A DNA stretch of 64,000 nucleotides from an uncultured Kiloniellaceae bacterium (lineage in GTDB: Bacteria; Pseudomonadota; Alphaproteobacteria; Kiloniellales; Kiloniellaceae): NCBI GenBank assembly GCA_947500035.1, contig CANMQP010000010.1, forward strand, positions 486,632-550,631. The letters run 5' to 3'. Made by a program: the position numbers and the translations under genes. Under the pieces are notes generated by a model. That model was given only the letters and a program-made list of their open reading frames with translations. It searched no databases and was not told the origin of the DNA. Positions 52,646-61,948 of the stretch are shown here, in pieces. How positions within the stretch are numbered: the stretch's first letter is position 1; each line of letters starts with the position of its first letter.

Positions 52646-53129
52646 GGAAGGCGTGCTGGTCGAGGACCTTTGGCAGTCGATCGCTGACGAAGAGGCTCTG
52701 ATCGATGGCCCGGTGGTGGTCAGCCTGGAGCGCTGGCAAAGCGAGCGGGAAAGTCTGCTGGCCCGCAACACGCCCCTGGGTGTGCGTTTGAAGAGTGACC
52801 AATCGCCGGCTCTGATCGCTGAGGATCTGGAGCGCCTGGACCTGGTTGCTCTGGAGTTCCCGAAGTTCAATGACGGGCGGGCCTATTCCTACGCGCGGCT
52901 GCTGCGGGACCGTTACGGCTTTAAAGGCGAGGTGCGCGCGGTCGGCGGCGTGTTCCGCGATCAGTTCCTGCTGATGCAGCGCTGCGGTTTCGATGCCTTC
53001 GAGGTCGCCGACAAGGCAGCCGCTGAAGCCTGGGAAAAGGCCATCTCGGAAATCTCCGTGACCTACCAGCCGGGCGCGGACGCCCGGCGTCCGGCTCTCG
53101 CCCTTCGGCGTAACCGCCCGGCGGCCTGA
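52632..53129 (+). CDS. DUF934 domain-containing protein (sulfite-reductase associated)
   Basis: A 165-residue protein of the DUF934 family, which routinely sits between cysI and cysH in alpha- and betaproteobacteria. It starts MPLIKEGVLVEDLWQSIADEEAL. The mid-segment VALEFPKFNDGRAYSYARLLRDRYGFKGEVRAVGGVFRDQFLLMQRCGFDAFEV is the family hallmark. The 14-base overlap with cysI implies coupled translation. A role in assembly of, or electron flow to, the reductase is inferred from context. Confidence 0.92.
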   Translation: MPLIKEGVLVEDLWQSIADEEALIDGPVVVSLERWQSERESLLARNTPLGVRLKSDQSPALIAEDLERLDLVALEFPKFNDGRAYSYARLLRDRYGFKGEVRAVGGVFRDQFLLMQRCGFDAFEVADKAAAEAWEKAISEISVTYQPGADARRPALALRRNRPAA

Positions 53130-53138
53130 GCAAAGCAT

Positions 53139-53888
53139 ATGACGCAACCCTCTGATGTTGCACCGGAGATCCTGCTGAAGCGTTACCAGGACCTGCCGGA
53201 CAGGAAGCTGCTGCGCGCGGTTATCAAGGAAGCCTTCCCCGGGCGAATTGCCGTGGTGTCGTCTTTCGGCGCTGAATCGGCTGTCGTTCTGAGTCTGGTC
53301 GCGGAGATCGATCCCTCGGTTCCGGTGATCTTCCTGGACACGGGAAAACACTTTCCCGAAACCCTGGAATACCGCGAACAGCTGATCGAGCGTTTTGGCC
53401 TGAGCGATGTGCGCTCGGTCAAACCGGCGCTGATGGATCTGGCGCGGGAAGATCCGGATGGCACACTTTGGGAGCGCAATACGGTGCGCTGTTGCGAGCT
53501 GCGCAAGGTGGCGCCGCTCGCCAAGGCGCTGGAAGGTTTCGATGCCTGGGTGACGGGCCGTAAACACATCCATGGCGCGCTCAGATCCTATCTGCCCCGG
53601 ATCGAAAGTGATGCCAGCCATTACAAAGTAAACCCGATCGTCGATTGGTCCGCGGAAAAGATCGAGGCGGCTTTCGAGGACTTGGACCTGCCGCGCCATC
53701 CCCTGACGGAAGAGGGCTATCTCTCTATCGGCTGTGCGCCCTGCACGCAGCTGCCCACGGACGAAGGGTCCGTGCGTTCCGGCCGCTGGGCCGGGTCGCA
53801 GAAAACCGAATGCGGCATTCACAGCCGCCCGGCGCCAAGCGTGGCCCCGCGTCCGAGACGGCCCGGTGCGCCTTTGCCGGGCTGCTAA
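53139..53888 (+). CDS. cysH: Adenylyl-sulfate (APS) reductase, thioredoxin-dependent
   Basis: Reduces activated sulfate to sulfite. The 249-residue protein has the PP-loop start VVSSFGAESAVVLSLVAEIDPSVPVIFLDTG, the paired cysteines VRCCELRKVAPL and the later CAPC in LSIGCAPCTQLPTDEG. Together these bind a 4Fe-4S cluster and mark enzymes that use APS rather than PAPS. The catalytic cysteine motif ECGIH is at about residue 226. About 20 Pro/Arg-rich residues follow it, an unusual tail, since the family commonly ends near this motif. It is 9 bases downstream of the DUF934 gene. Confidence 0.93.
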   Translation: MTQPSDVAPEILLKRYQDLPDRKLLRAVIKEAFPGRIAVVSSFGAESAVVLSLVAEIDPSVPVIFLDTGKHFPETLEYREQLIERFGLSDVRSVKPALMDLAREDPDGTLWERNTVRCCELRKVAPLAKALEGFDAWVTGRKHIHGALRSYLPRIESDASHYKVNPIVDWSAEKIEAAFEDLDLPRHPLTEEGYLSIGCAPCTQLPTDEGSVRSGRWAGSQKTECGIHSRPAPSVAPRPRRPGAPLPGC

Positions 53889-53952
53889 ATAAGCCTCCAA
53901 TTCCCATAACTCAATTCCCGTAACACAGATTAAGTGAGAGCTGAGAAAGCCG

Positions 53953-54264
53953 ATGAGCCATATCGTTGTGACCGACCGTGACGGAACCGAGCACCGCCTC
54001 GATGCGATCGAAGGCTGGCGGGTTATGGAGATCATTCGCGACCACGGTCTGCCGATCAAGGCCGAGTGTGGCGGCGCCTGTAGCTGTGCGACCTGTCATG
54101 TTTACGTTGCGCCGGAATGGCAGGCGAAACTCTTCGAGGCCAGCGAAGAAGAGGTCGATATGCTCGACGAAGCCTTCGAGGTTGAGGAGGAGTCCCGTTT
54201 GAGCTGTCAGATTCTCTTTTCGCCGGAACTGGCCGGTCTGAAGCTGCAGCTGGCACCGCAATAA
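53953..54264 (+). CDS. 2Fe-2S ferredoxin, adrenodoxin/putidaredoxin type
   Basis: A 103-residue electron carrier. The cluster cysteines are in ECGGACSCATCHVYV (C-x5-C-x2-C) and the fourth in RLSCQILFS. EVDMLDEAFEVEEESRLSC is typical of vertebrate-type ferredoxins that also serve iron-sulfur assembly. It lies 64 bases after cysH on the same strand, and no isc genes are nearby, so donation of electrons to the sulfite reductase is plausible. Confidence 0.93.
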   Translation: MSHIVVTDRDGTEHRLDAIEGWRVMEIIRDHGLPIKAECGGACSCATCHVYVAPEWQAKLFEASEEEVDMLDEAFEVEEESRLSCQILFSPELAGLKLQLAPQ

Positions 54265-54431
54265 CGGTAATCTGAACCTTCGTGTAAGCAGGGTGCATAA
54301 GCCAGGTTGCGCAATATTCCTGTTGCCGAGCCGGGGGGAATTTCTATGCTGACCGGCTTAACGAATTCTCCCGCGGATCTTGTCTGAACACTTCAGTGCG
54401 GGATCTGCCATTCCCGGTTTTGCGAGGTTCC

Positions 54432-55556
54432 GTGCAGATCAACAGCAATTTCGACGGCGGTAACATTGAGGTTGTCGACCTCTCCGATGCCAAAAATCCC
54501 AAGGTCCGGATCCGTAAGGACAACGAATCCGATTTTCTGCAATGGTTTTACTTTCGCCTGACGGACCGTCGCGGTGCGCAGGTCGCCGTCGACATCGTCA
54601 ACGCCGGACAAGTCACCTACGCTGGCGGATTTGAGGACTACCGGGCGGTTGCGTCCTATGATCGCGAGACCTGGTTTCGGGTCGATACCAGCTTTGACGG
54701 CAAGATCATGACCCTCTCACATACCTTGGAGCAGGATTCGATCTACTTCGCCTACTTCGCGCCCTTTTCCATGGAGCGCCACGCGGATCTCATCGTCTCC
54801 GTGGCAGAGGCGCCCAACGTACGGCTCGAAGTCCTCGGTGAAACCCTGGACGGGCAGGCAATGGACCTTCTAACCATCGGTACCCCTGGAGAAGACCGTA
54901 AGCCCTGCTGGGTGATCGGACGCCAGCACCCCGGCGAGACCATGGCCGAGTGGTGGATGGAGGGCTTTTTGTCCCGCATGACGGACCCGCACGATCCCGT
55001 CGTCCGCGCCCTGCTGGAAAAGACCGTCTTTTATGTTGTTCCCAACATGAATCCCGATGGCAGCCGGCGCGGTCATCTCAGAACTAACGCCAAGGGTGCG
55101 AACCTGAACCGGGAGTGGGAAACGCCCTCCATGGAGCGCAGCCCGGAAGTATTTCTGGTTCGCGAACGCATGCATGAAACCGGGATGAAATTCTGCCTGG
55201 ATGTGCACGGGGACGAGGCGCTGCCTTACAACTTCATCGCCGGATTCAACGGTATTCCCTCCATGACCGAGGCGCAGATTACACTCTACCGGGACTTCCG
55301 CGAAAAGCTCGCCGAGATATCGCCTGATTTCCAGACCAAGTTCGGTTACCCCGAGACCCCGCCGGGCAAGGCCAGTCTCGCCATGTGTACCAATTACACC
55401 GCGGAAACCTTCGGAGCTCTCTCCATGACGCTGGAGCAACCCTTCAAGGATACGATCGACACACCGGACGAACTCTACGGGTGGTCGCCGGAGCGTTGCG
55501 GGCGCCTGGCCTGGTCCTGCATCGACACGATCTACGCAGTCGTCGACCGTCTGTAA
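54432..55556 (+). CDS. M14-family cytosolic carboxypeptidase
   Basis: A 374-residue zinc carboxypeptidase of the cytosolic (AGBL-like) M14 subgroup. An upstream GTG at 54396 would add 12 residues. The GTG at 54432 follows GCGAGG and gives the N-terminus QINSNFDGGNIEVV, which I take as the family start. A beta-sandwich domain (1-130) precedes the catalytic domain with the zinc motif GRQHPGETMAEWW (H-x2-E), VPNMNPDGSRRGHLRTNAKGANLNREW and the third ligand in CLDVHGDEALPYNF. Bacterial members trim C-terminal residues of cytosolic peptides. It has no signal peptide. Confidence 0.9.
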   Translation: MQINSNFDGGNIEVVDLSDAKNPKVRIRKDNESDFLQWFYFRLTDRRGAQVAVDIVNAGQVTYAGGFEDYRAVASYDRETWFRVDTSFDGKIMTLSHTLEQDSIYFAYFAPFSMERHADLIVSVAEAPNVRLEVLGETLDGQAMDLLTIGTPGEDRKPCWVIGRQHPGETMAEWWMEGFLSRMTDPHDPVVRALLEKTVFYVVPNMNPDGSRRGHLRTNAKGANLNREWETPSMERSPEVFLVRERMHETGMKFCLDVHGDEALPYNFIAGFNGIPSMTEAQITLYRDFREKLAEISPDFQTKFGYPETPPGKASLAMCTNYTAETFGALSMTLEQPFKDTIDTPDELYGWSPERCGRLAWSCIDTIYAVVDRL

Positions 55557-55560
55557 TACG

Positions 55561-56496
55561 ATGGCGGAGCGATCTTCGGATTCGCTTTCCGCGCTGCCCG
55601 TGGGCTGGCGCGACCATGGACGTATGCTGGTCGCGACGCTTCTGATCGCGACCTCCTTTCCCGTGGTGGCTGCGATTGCCGATGGCCTCGATTCCCTGGT
55701 TCTCACCTTTCTGAGATTTCTGGTCGCTGCGCTCTTGTTCCTGCCCATCGCCGTTTTTAAGTACGGTCTCTCCTTGCCGAGGCTGTCGGATCTCGGCCGC
55801 TACGCGGCGATCAGCGCCTGCATGGTTGGGTTCTTCTGGTGCATGTTCGAAGCGCTGGTCACAACGACCGCTCTCAATACCGGCGCACTTTTCGCCTTCA
55901 TACCCGGGATCGCTGCGATTGTCGCCGCCGTCCTTCTGAAAGACCGTTTAGGGCGCAAAAAGCTGATTGCGTTGATCCTTGGCGCCGTCGGCGCTCTCTG
56001 GGTGGTTTTCCGGGGAGACCCGGAACGCCTCCTTGGATTAGAACTGAATCGCGGCGATCTGATTTTCTTCGCAGGCTGTATCTGTTTCGGCTTCTACACG
56101 CCGCTGGTGAAGTTCTTTCACAGGGGTGAAGCCATGCCGGTCATGACCTTCTGGACCCTGGCAACGGGCGCCCTTTGGCTCTCCTTGCTCTCGCTTCCGA
56201 CGCTGGTTGCCATGGATTGGTCCGCGATTGAGCTTCGCGTCTATCTCGGCACGCTTTATCTGGCGGTCTTCACCACACTGATCACCTTTTTTCTGACCCA
56301 GTTTTCAACCATGCGGCTTGGGCCGACCCGGGTCATGGCCTACAGCTATATGAACCCGGCACTGGTTCTGGCGCTGACCTGGATTCTGGGCCAGCCGCCG
56401 CCAGGCCTGATGGTTCTCCCAGGCGTGTTCATCGTGCTTGCCGCGACCTTCGTGCTTCAGGGGTGGCTCAATCTGCCCGTCCGAAAGGCCGGTTGA
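55561..56496 (+). CDS. DMT-superfamily transporter (EamA type)
   Basis: A 311-residue inner-membrane protein with about ten hydrophobic segments arranged as two EamA repeats. The first repeat begins LVATLLIATSFPVVAAIADGLDSLVLTFLRFLVAALLFLP; the second contains LIFFAGCICFGFYTPLVKFF and TTLITFFLTQFSTMRLGPTRVMAYSYMNPALVL. Members export amino acids or other small metabolites. The start codon is 4 bases after the carboxypeptidase stop, so the two are cotranscribed, which fits a peptide-turnover and efflux pairing. Confidence 0.9.
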   Translation: MAERSSDSLSALPVGWRDHGRMLVATLLIATSFPVVAAIADGLDSLVLTFLRFLVAALLFLPIAVFKYGLSLPRLSDLGRYAAISACMVGFFWCMFEALVTTTALNTGALFAFIPGIAAIVAAVLLKDRLGRKKLIALILGAVGALWVVFRGDPERLLGLELNRGDLIFFAGCICFGFYTPLVKFFHRGEAMPVMTFWTLATGALWLSLLSLPTLVAMDWSAIELRVYLGTLYLAVFTTLITFFLTQFSTMRLGPTRVMAYSYMNPALVLALTWILGQPPPGLMVLPGVFIVLAATFVLQGWLNLPVRKAG

Positions 56497-56642
56497 CGGC
56501 AACGCGAAGCCATGGACAGGCTTGGTACGATCAGGCATGCTCGCTCAAATAACTGCGCATTCGTGTGGAATATCATTCTCGAATGAACGGCTTAGATCTC
56601 AATAGGCCGGGAGAAGATTCAAAACAACAGGAGGTCAGGAAT

Positions 56643-58223
56643 ATGCGAAGACTGATGGGGGCGGCGTTGATTGCCGCACTGGCGTGGACGACTCCGGCCG
56701 TGGCCGAAACGCCGAGAGATACACTCGTGATGGCCCATACCATCGACGATATCATCACACTGGATCCCGCCGAGATTTTCGAGTTTTCCGGTGCGGAATA
56801 CGCCGGCAACACCTACGACCGCTTGATCGGGTATGAGGTTGACGATGTCTCCAAGATCTACGGTGTGGTTGCCGAGAGCTGGGACATTTCCGAAGACGGC
56901 AAGACCTATACCTTCAAGATCCGTGACGGTATTACCTTTGTTTCCGGCAATCCGCTGACCGCGGAGGACGCTGCGTTCTCTCTCCAGCGTGCGATCATTC
57001 TGGATAAGTCGCCAGCCTTCATTCTGACCCAGTTCGGGTTTACGCCGGAGAACGTGAAAGACAAGATTCGCGCGGACGGCAACACCCTGACCATCGAGAC
57101 CGATCAGGCCTATGCGCCTACGTTCTTGCTCTATTGCCTGACAGCGACGATCAGCTCGGTCGTCGACAAAAAAGAAGTCATGGCGAACGAGCAGGACGGC
57201 GATATGGGGCACAAGTGGCTGCGCACCAACTATGCAGGCTCCAGCGCCTTTAAGCTGCGCCAGTGGAAAGCCAACGAAGTTCTGGTGCTCGATCGCAACG
57301 ACGACTATTGGGGTGAGAAACCCGCCATGAAGCGGGTCGTGATCCGCCACATTGCCGAACCCGCCACCCAGCGCCTGCTGCTTGAAAAAGGCGACATCGA
57401 CATTGCGCGCAAGCTCGGCGCCGATCAGCTCGCGGGTCTTGAGGGCAACGCCGATATCCGTGTCCGTCAGGGCGAGAAGGGCGCTGTCTACTACCTGGGC
57501 CTCAATCAGAAAAACAAGTTCCTGCAGAAATCGCAGGTCCGCCAGGCTCTGAAATATCTGGTCGACTACAAAGGCATCGAGCAGACCATCATGAAGGGTA
57601 AGGCGACTGTCCATCAGGCTTTCCTGCCCAAGGGCTTCCTCGGTGCACTGACCGAAACACCTTTCAGTCTCGACGTTGAAAAGGCCAAGAGCCTTTTGGC
57701 GGAGGCCGGTCTTGCGGATGGCTTCACCGTGACCATGGATACGCGCAACACCGCCGAAATCACCGAAATGGCGCAGTCAATTCAGTCGACCTTTGCCCAG
57801 GCCGGAATCACGCTTGAAATCATTCCTGGCGACGGCAAGCAGACGCTGACCAAATACCGTGCCCGTAACCACGATATCTACATCGGCCGTTGGGGACCGG
57901 ATTATCAGGATCCGCACACAAATGCCGATACTTTCGCCCGGAACCCGGATAACGCCGATGACGCCAAGTCCAAACCCCTGGCGTGGCGGAATTCCTGGGA
58001 GATCCCCGAGATGACCAAACAGGCTGACGCTGCGGTTCTGGAAGGGGATGCCGCGAAGCGTGCCGAGATGTATCTGACCCTGCAGCGTGAGCATCAGCAG
58101 ACGTCGCCCTTCGTGATCATGATGCAGGAAATCGAGGTCGCGGCAGAGCGCGCCGACACCAAAGGCTTCATCATCGGTCCGGCGTTTGACGACAACCGTT
58201 ACTACAAGGTGACCAAGGACTGA
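56643..58223 (+). CDS. Peptide ABC transporter, periplasmic binding protein (SBP family 5)
   Basis: A 526-residue DppA/OppA-type binding protein. The frame opens at 56565, but the ATG at 56643 has a GGAGG site and leads into a signal peptide (MRRLMGAALIAALAWTTPAV, cut near VAE). Family markers are HTIDDIITLDPAEIFEFSGAEYAGNTYDRLI, ITFVSGNPLTAEDAAFSLQRAI and QVRQALKYLVDYKGIEQTIM. It is the first of five genes for a complete ABC importer. Substrate is likely oligopeptides, but nickel, opine and glycoside systems share this fold. Confidence 0.93.
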   Translation: MRRLMGAALIAALAWTTPAVAETPRDTLVMAHTIDDIITLDPAEIFEFSGAEYAGNTYDRLIGYEVDDVSKIYGVVAESWDISEDGKTYTFKIRDGITFVSGNPLTAEDAAFSLQRAIILDKSPAFILTQFGFTPENVKDKIRADGNTLTIETDQAYAPTFLLYCLTATISSVVDKKEVMANEQDGDMGHKWLRTNYAGSSAFKLRQWKANEVLVLDRNDDYWGEKPAMKRVVIRHIAEPATQRLLLEKGDIDIARKLGADQLAGLEGNADIRVRQGEKGAVYYLGLNQKNKFLQKSQVRQALKYLVDYKGIEQTIMKGKATVHQAFLPKGFLGALTETPFSLDVEKAKSLLAEAGLADGFTVTMDTRNTAEITEMAQSIQSTFAQAGITLEIIPGDGKQTLTKYRARNHDIYIGRWGPDYQDPHTNADTFARNPDNADDAKSKPLAWRNSWEIPEMTKQADAAVLEGDAAKRAEMYLTLQREHQQTSPFVIMMQEIEVAAERADTKGFIIGPAFDDNRYYKVTKD

Positions 58224-58239
58224 TCAGCCTGGAAATCTC

Positions 58240-59310
58240 GTGACAAGTCGTTCCGATAATGCGGCGGGCGGAGAAGCGTTCCTTGCGCGCCTTCGCCTGC
58301 CGCGTCCGGTCAGGGTGGTCCTGGGGGTGGTGACAACGCTCGCGATCACCTTCCTGGGCCTTCTCGTCGTCACCTTCTTCATTGGCCGGGTCGTTCCGAT
58401 CGATCCGGTGCTGGCCGCGGTCGGCGACCATGCTTCGGCGAGTGCCTATGAAAAGGCCAAGATCGAACTTGGGCTTCATTTGCCGCTCTGGCAGCAGTTT
58501 CTGCTTTACGTAAAAAACGTTGCCGTCGGTGACTTCGGCGAGTCGGTCCTGACCGCGAACCCGGTGATCGAGGATATCAAGCGCGTCTTCCCCGCCACCC
58601 TCGAACTGGCCACCATGGGCACGATTTTCGGCGTGGTTCTGGGCGTGCCGATGGGCGTTGTTGCGGCAGTCAACAAAGGGCGCTGGCAGGATCAGCTGGT
58701 TCGGGTGCTCGGCCTGCTGGGCTATTCGGTGCCGGTTTTCTGGCTGGGGCTGGTCGGTTTGCTTTTGTTCTATGCAAAGCTCGACTGGGTTGCCGGACCA
58801 GGCCGTCTCGACATCGCCTACGAATATCTGGTCGATCCCGTGACCGGTATGCTGTTGGTCGACAGTCTGATCGCCGGCGAGATCGACGTTTTCTACAATG
58901 CTCTAAGCCACATCGCCTTACCCGCCATTATTCTGGGCTACTTCAGCCTCGCCTACATCAGCCGCATGACACGCTCCTTCATGCTGGAACAGCTCAGCCA
59001 GGAATACATCATCACGGCCCGGGTCAAGGGCCTCAGCGAAACCCGTATCATCTGGCGGCATGCGCTCGGCAACGTGATGGTGCCACTGGTGACGGTGATC
59101 GCGCTTTCCTATGCCAGCCTGCTCGAAGGCTCGGTTCTGACCGAAATCGTTTTCGCCTGGCCGGGCCTGGGGCAGTATATCACCAACTCTCTTCTGCAGG
59201 CCGACATGAACGCGGTTCTGGGCGGCACGGTCGTCGTCGGTACCGTCTTTATCAGTCTCAACCTTCTGTCCGATATTCTCTATCGGCTGTTGGACCCGCG
59301 CGCCAAATGA
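58240..59310 (+). CDS. Peptide ABC transporter permease, DppB type
   Basis: A 356-residue permease starting with GTG 16 bases after the binding protein gene. It has six membrane helices; the first is at about 25-50 (VVTTLAITFLGLLVVTFFIG). The conserved DppB start region VPIDPVLAAVGDHAS and the coupling-helix EAA-like loop QEYIITARVKGLSETRIIWRHALGNVMVPLVT are clear. An insert of about 35 residues around position 190 (LVDPVTGMLLVDSLIAGEIDVF) is as in Dpp/Opp systems. It overlaps the next permease gene by four bases (ATGA). Confidence 0.95.
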   Translation: MTSRSDNAAGGEAFLARLRLPRPVRVVLGVVTTLAITFLGLLVVTFFIGRVVPIDPVLAAVGDHASASAYEKAKIELGLHLPLWQQFLLYVKNVAVGDFGESVLTANPVIEDIKRVFPATLELATMGTIFGVVLGVPMGVVAAVNKGRWQDQLVRVLGLLGYSVPVFWLGLVGLLLFYAKLDWVAGPGRLDIAYEYLVDPVTGMLLVDSLIAGEIDVFYNALSHIALPAIILGYFSLAYISRMTRSFMLEQLSQEYIITARVKGLSETRIIWRHALGNVMVPLVTVIALSYASLLEGSVLTEIVFAWPGLGQYITNSLLQADMNAVLGGTVVVGTVFISLNLLSDILYRLLDPRAK

Positions 59311-60230
59311 GTGATCTTGCTTCCTCCTCCGGCTCCGGCCTCAAGGCCTGGCTGACCAGCGAAAATCCCGGGTCCCACCTGCAGGCCAGTTGCAGCCGTG
59401 CTTACTACGCCTGGCTTGATTTCGCGGCAAACCGCCTGGCGCTGTTGGGTTTGATCATTGTTGGCCTGCTGATTGCCGTGGCAGCCTTTGCGCCGCTCCT
59501 GGCAACGGCCTCGCCGATTGCGCCGGACCTGACCCAGCGTCTGCTGCCGCCCAGTGCGGATTACTGGTTCGGGACCGACGAACTGGGGCGCGATATCTAT
59601 AGCCGCATCGTCTATGGCACGCGCCTCACGCTCTACGTCGTGGTGCTCGTTGCAGTGATTGCGGCGCCGGTGGGGTTGCTGGTCGGGACTTCGGCTGGGT
59701 ATTTCGGCGGCTGGGTCGATAAGATTCTGATGCGGATCACCGACATCTTCCTGGCTTTTCCGCGCCTGATCCTGGCTCTGGCCTTCGTGGCGGCGCTCGG
59801 GCCGGGGATTGAGAATGCGATCTTTGCTATCGCCATCACCTCCTGGCCGCCCTACGCCCGTATCGCACGGGCGGAGACGCTCACCATTCGGCGCGCCGAC
59901 TATATTGCCGCCATCCGTTTGCAGGGTGCGTCTTCCTGGCGGGTGATCTGGGGGCATGTTGTGCCGCTCTGCACCTCGTCGATCATCGTGCGGGTCACGT
60001 TGGATATGGCTGGGATCATCCTGACCGCCGCCGGTCTGGGCTTCCTCGGTCTCGGGGCGCAGCCACCGCTGCCGGAGTGGGGCGCCATGATTTCCTCTGG
60101 CCGGAAGTTCCTTCTGGACCAGTGGTGGTTGGCGTCGATCCCCGGGATCGCGATTTTTATTGTCAGTCTCGGCTTCAATTTGCTGGGCGACGGCCTGCGC
60201 GATGTTCTCGACCCGAAGAGTGGTGACTGA
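59307..60230 (+). CDS. Peptide ABC transporter permease, DppC type
   Basis: A 307-residue permease with an N-terminal cytoplasmic stretch, then a first helix at about 50-72 (LALLGLIIVGLLIAVAAFAPLL). It has the DppC signature DYWFGTDELGRDIYSRIVYGTRLTLYV. The coupling loop is RADYIAAIRLQGASSWRVIWGHVVPLCTSS. Four-base overlap with the DppB-type gene and a single base to the ATPase gene show tight coupling. Confidence 0.95.
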   Translation: MSDLASSSGSGLKAWLTSENPGSHLQASCSRAYYAWLDFAANRLALLGLIIVGLLIAVAAFAPLLATASPIAPDLTQRLLPPSADYWFGTDELGRDIYSRIVYGTRLTLYVVVLVAVIAAPVGLLVGTSAGYFGGWVDKILMRITDIFLAFPRLILALAFVAALGPGIENAIFAIAITSWPPYARIARAETLTIRRADYIAAIRLQGASSWRVIWGHVVPLCTSSIIVRVTLDMAGIILTAAGLGFLGLGAQPPLPEWGAMISSGRKFLLDQWWLASIPGIAIFIVSLGFNLLGDGLRDVLDPKSGD

Positions 60231-60231
60231 C

Positions 60232-61068
60232 ATGAGCGAGCCGCTGCTCTCGGTCCGGGATCTCAGTGTTTCCTTCGACACGCGCAAGGGTGTGGTCGAG
60301 GCCGTGCGTGGGGTCAGCTTCGACCTTGGCCGTGAAAAACTCGGGATCGTAGGGGAGTCCGGTTCCGGAAAGTCTCAGACGGGCCGCGCCTTGCTTCGCC
60401 TGACGCCGCCGCCCGGACGGGTCTCGGCCAAGACCATGACCTTTGACGGCATCGATCTCTTGGGCGCGCCCGACCGGCAGCTGCGCGACCTGCGGGGCGG
60501 TCGGATTTCCATGGTAATGCAGGACCCGAAGTATTCCCTCAATCCGGTGATGACCGTCGGCCGGCAGATCCGCGAGGCGTACCGCGCCCATACCAAGGTC
60601 TCTAAATCCGGCGCAAAGACCAAGTCGCTGGAGATGCTGGAGGCGGTCCGGATCCGTGACCCGGAGCGCGTATATCGGGCCTATCCCCATGAGGTTTCGG
60701 GTGGAATGGGGCAACGCATCATGATCGCTATGATGCTGATCACCGACCCCGATCTGCTGATCGCGGACGAGCCGACCTCGGCGCTCGATGTCACGGTGCA
60801 GCTTCAGGTGCTGGCGATTCTGGACGATCTGGTCAGTCAGCGCGGTATGGGCTTGATTTTCATCAGTCACGACCTGAACCTGGTGGCCTCCTTCTGTGAT
60901 CGTATTCTGGTGATGTACGGCGGACAGGTAATGGAAGAGCTGGTTGCGGCCGAACTGCATAACGCGCAGCATCCCTACACGCGCGGCCTCTTGGAGTGTC
61001 TGCCGCAGGTCGACTCCCGTGATAAAGATCTGCCTGTGCTTACGCGTGATCCGGGTTGGCTCTTGTGA
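60232..61068 (+). CDS. Peptide ABC transporter ATPase, DppD type
   Basis: A 278-residue ATPase from the ATG at 60232 (MSEPLLSVRDLSVSF). Walker A is GESGSGKSQTGRALLRL, the signature loop HEVSGGMGQRIMIAMML (a change from the usual SGGQ/SGGM forms that is common in this family) and Walker B LLIADEPTSALDVTVQLQVL. The C-terminus is shorter than in DppD, which usually carries about 50 further residues with cysteines binding an iron-sulfur cluster; here it ends LPVLTRDPGWLL. Its TGA overlaps the GTG of the next gene. Confidence 0.93.
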   Translation: MSEPLLSVRDLSVSFDTRKGVVEAVRGVSFDLGREKLGIVGESGSGKSQTGRALLRLTPPPGRVSAKTMTFDGIDLLGAPDRQLRDLRGGRISMVMQDPKYSLNPVMTVGRQIREAYRAHTKVSKSGAKTKSLEMLEAVRIRDPERVYRAYPHEVSGGMGQRIMIAMMLITDPDLLIADEPTSALDVTVQLQVLAILDDLVSQRGMGLIFISHDLNLVASFCDRILVMYGGQVMEELVAAELHNAQHPYTRGLLECLPQVDSRDKDLPVLTRDPGWLL

Positions 61069-61853
61069 CGATGATCGATATTCAGAACCTCAATGTCGTT
61101 TTCGGCAGCGGCGCCGACCGTGTTCATGCGGTCAAGAATGTCAGTTGCCGGATCGCGGGCGGTGAATCCTTCGGCCTTGTGGGTGAGTCCGGATCGGGGA
61201 AATCAACGGTACTGCGCGCCCTTTGTGGTCTGGCCACGGGATGGGACGGAGAGGTCACGATCGACGGCGAGGCTTTGGAGGCTGGCGCTCGGCGATCTGA
61301 CGCCTTTTATAAAACCGTGCAGATGGTTTTTCAGGACCCTTATGGCTCGCTGCATCCACGCCATACGGTCAATCGTATCCTGTCGGAACCGATCGCGATC
61401 CAGGGTCTGGACAACCCCGGCTCCAGGATCGATGAAGCTTTGCAGCAGGTCGGTCTGGGTGAGGGCTTTCGCTTCCGCTTTCCCCACCAGCTTTCAGGCG
61501 GACAGCGACAGCGCGTTGCGATTGCCCGTGCGCTGATTCTGAAGCCGAAAATTCTGCTGCTGGATGAACCCACCTCGGCACTTGATGTGTCGGTTCAGGC
61601 GGAGGTGCTCAACCTGCTCATGCGTTTGCGCGAAGAGCTGTCACTGACCTTTGTGCTGGTTAGTCATGACCTCGCCGTGGTTTCGCACATCTGCGACCGC
61701 ATCGCGGTCATGCGGAACGGCGAGGTGGTCGAGGAGGTCACCGCCGACGATCTTGCGCGCGGCCAACCTGCCGATCGCTATACGCGCCAACTTCTTCTGG
61801 CGAGTAAGGGCTACGATAGAGCGGCGATCGATCAGTTCGAGGATTTCGGTTGA
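61065..61853 (+). CDS. Peptide ABC transporter ATPase, DppF type
   Basis: A 262-residue ATPase. A GTG at 61065 overlapping the previous stop (GTGA) and an ATG at 61071 are equally possible starts. Walker A is GESGSGKSTVLRALCGL, the Q-loop MVFQDPYGSLHPRHTV, the signature LSGGQRQRVAIARALIL and Walker B ILLLDEPTSALDVSVQAEVLNLL. It completes the importer with the DppD-type ATPase; a terminator hairpin follows at once. Confidence 0.94.
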   Translation: MTMIDIQNLNVVFGSGADRVHAVKNVSCRIAGGESFGLVGESGSGKSTVLRALCGLATGWDGEVTIDGEALEAGARRSDAFYKTVQMVFQDPYGSLHPRHTVNRILSEPIAIQGLDNPGSRIDEALQQVGLGEGFRFRFPHQLSGGQRQRVAIARALILKPKILLLDEPTSALDVSVQAEVLNLLMRLREELSLTFVLVSHDLAVVSHICDRIAVMRNGEVVEEVTADDLARGQPADRYTRQLLLASKGYDRAAIDQFEDFG

Positions 61854-61861
61854 ACAGCGAA

Positions 61862-61895
61862 ACCCTCCCTACCTGGCTTGATCGGTAGGGAGGGT
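61862..61895. terminator. Terminator hairpin after the peptide ABC operon
   Basis: ACCCTCCCTACC (61862-61873) pairs perfectly with GGTAGGGAGGGT (61884-61895), a 12-base stem and 10-base loop, 8 bases after the last ABC gene's stop and before the convergent DM13 gene's stop. T-runs are weak on both sides. Confidence 0.7.
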
Positions 61896-61948
61896 CTCTC
61901 GGAGTGAGCGACCTCGGATATCCATCCGGGTCACTTCGAGAAGCGGCG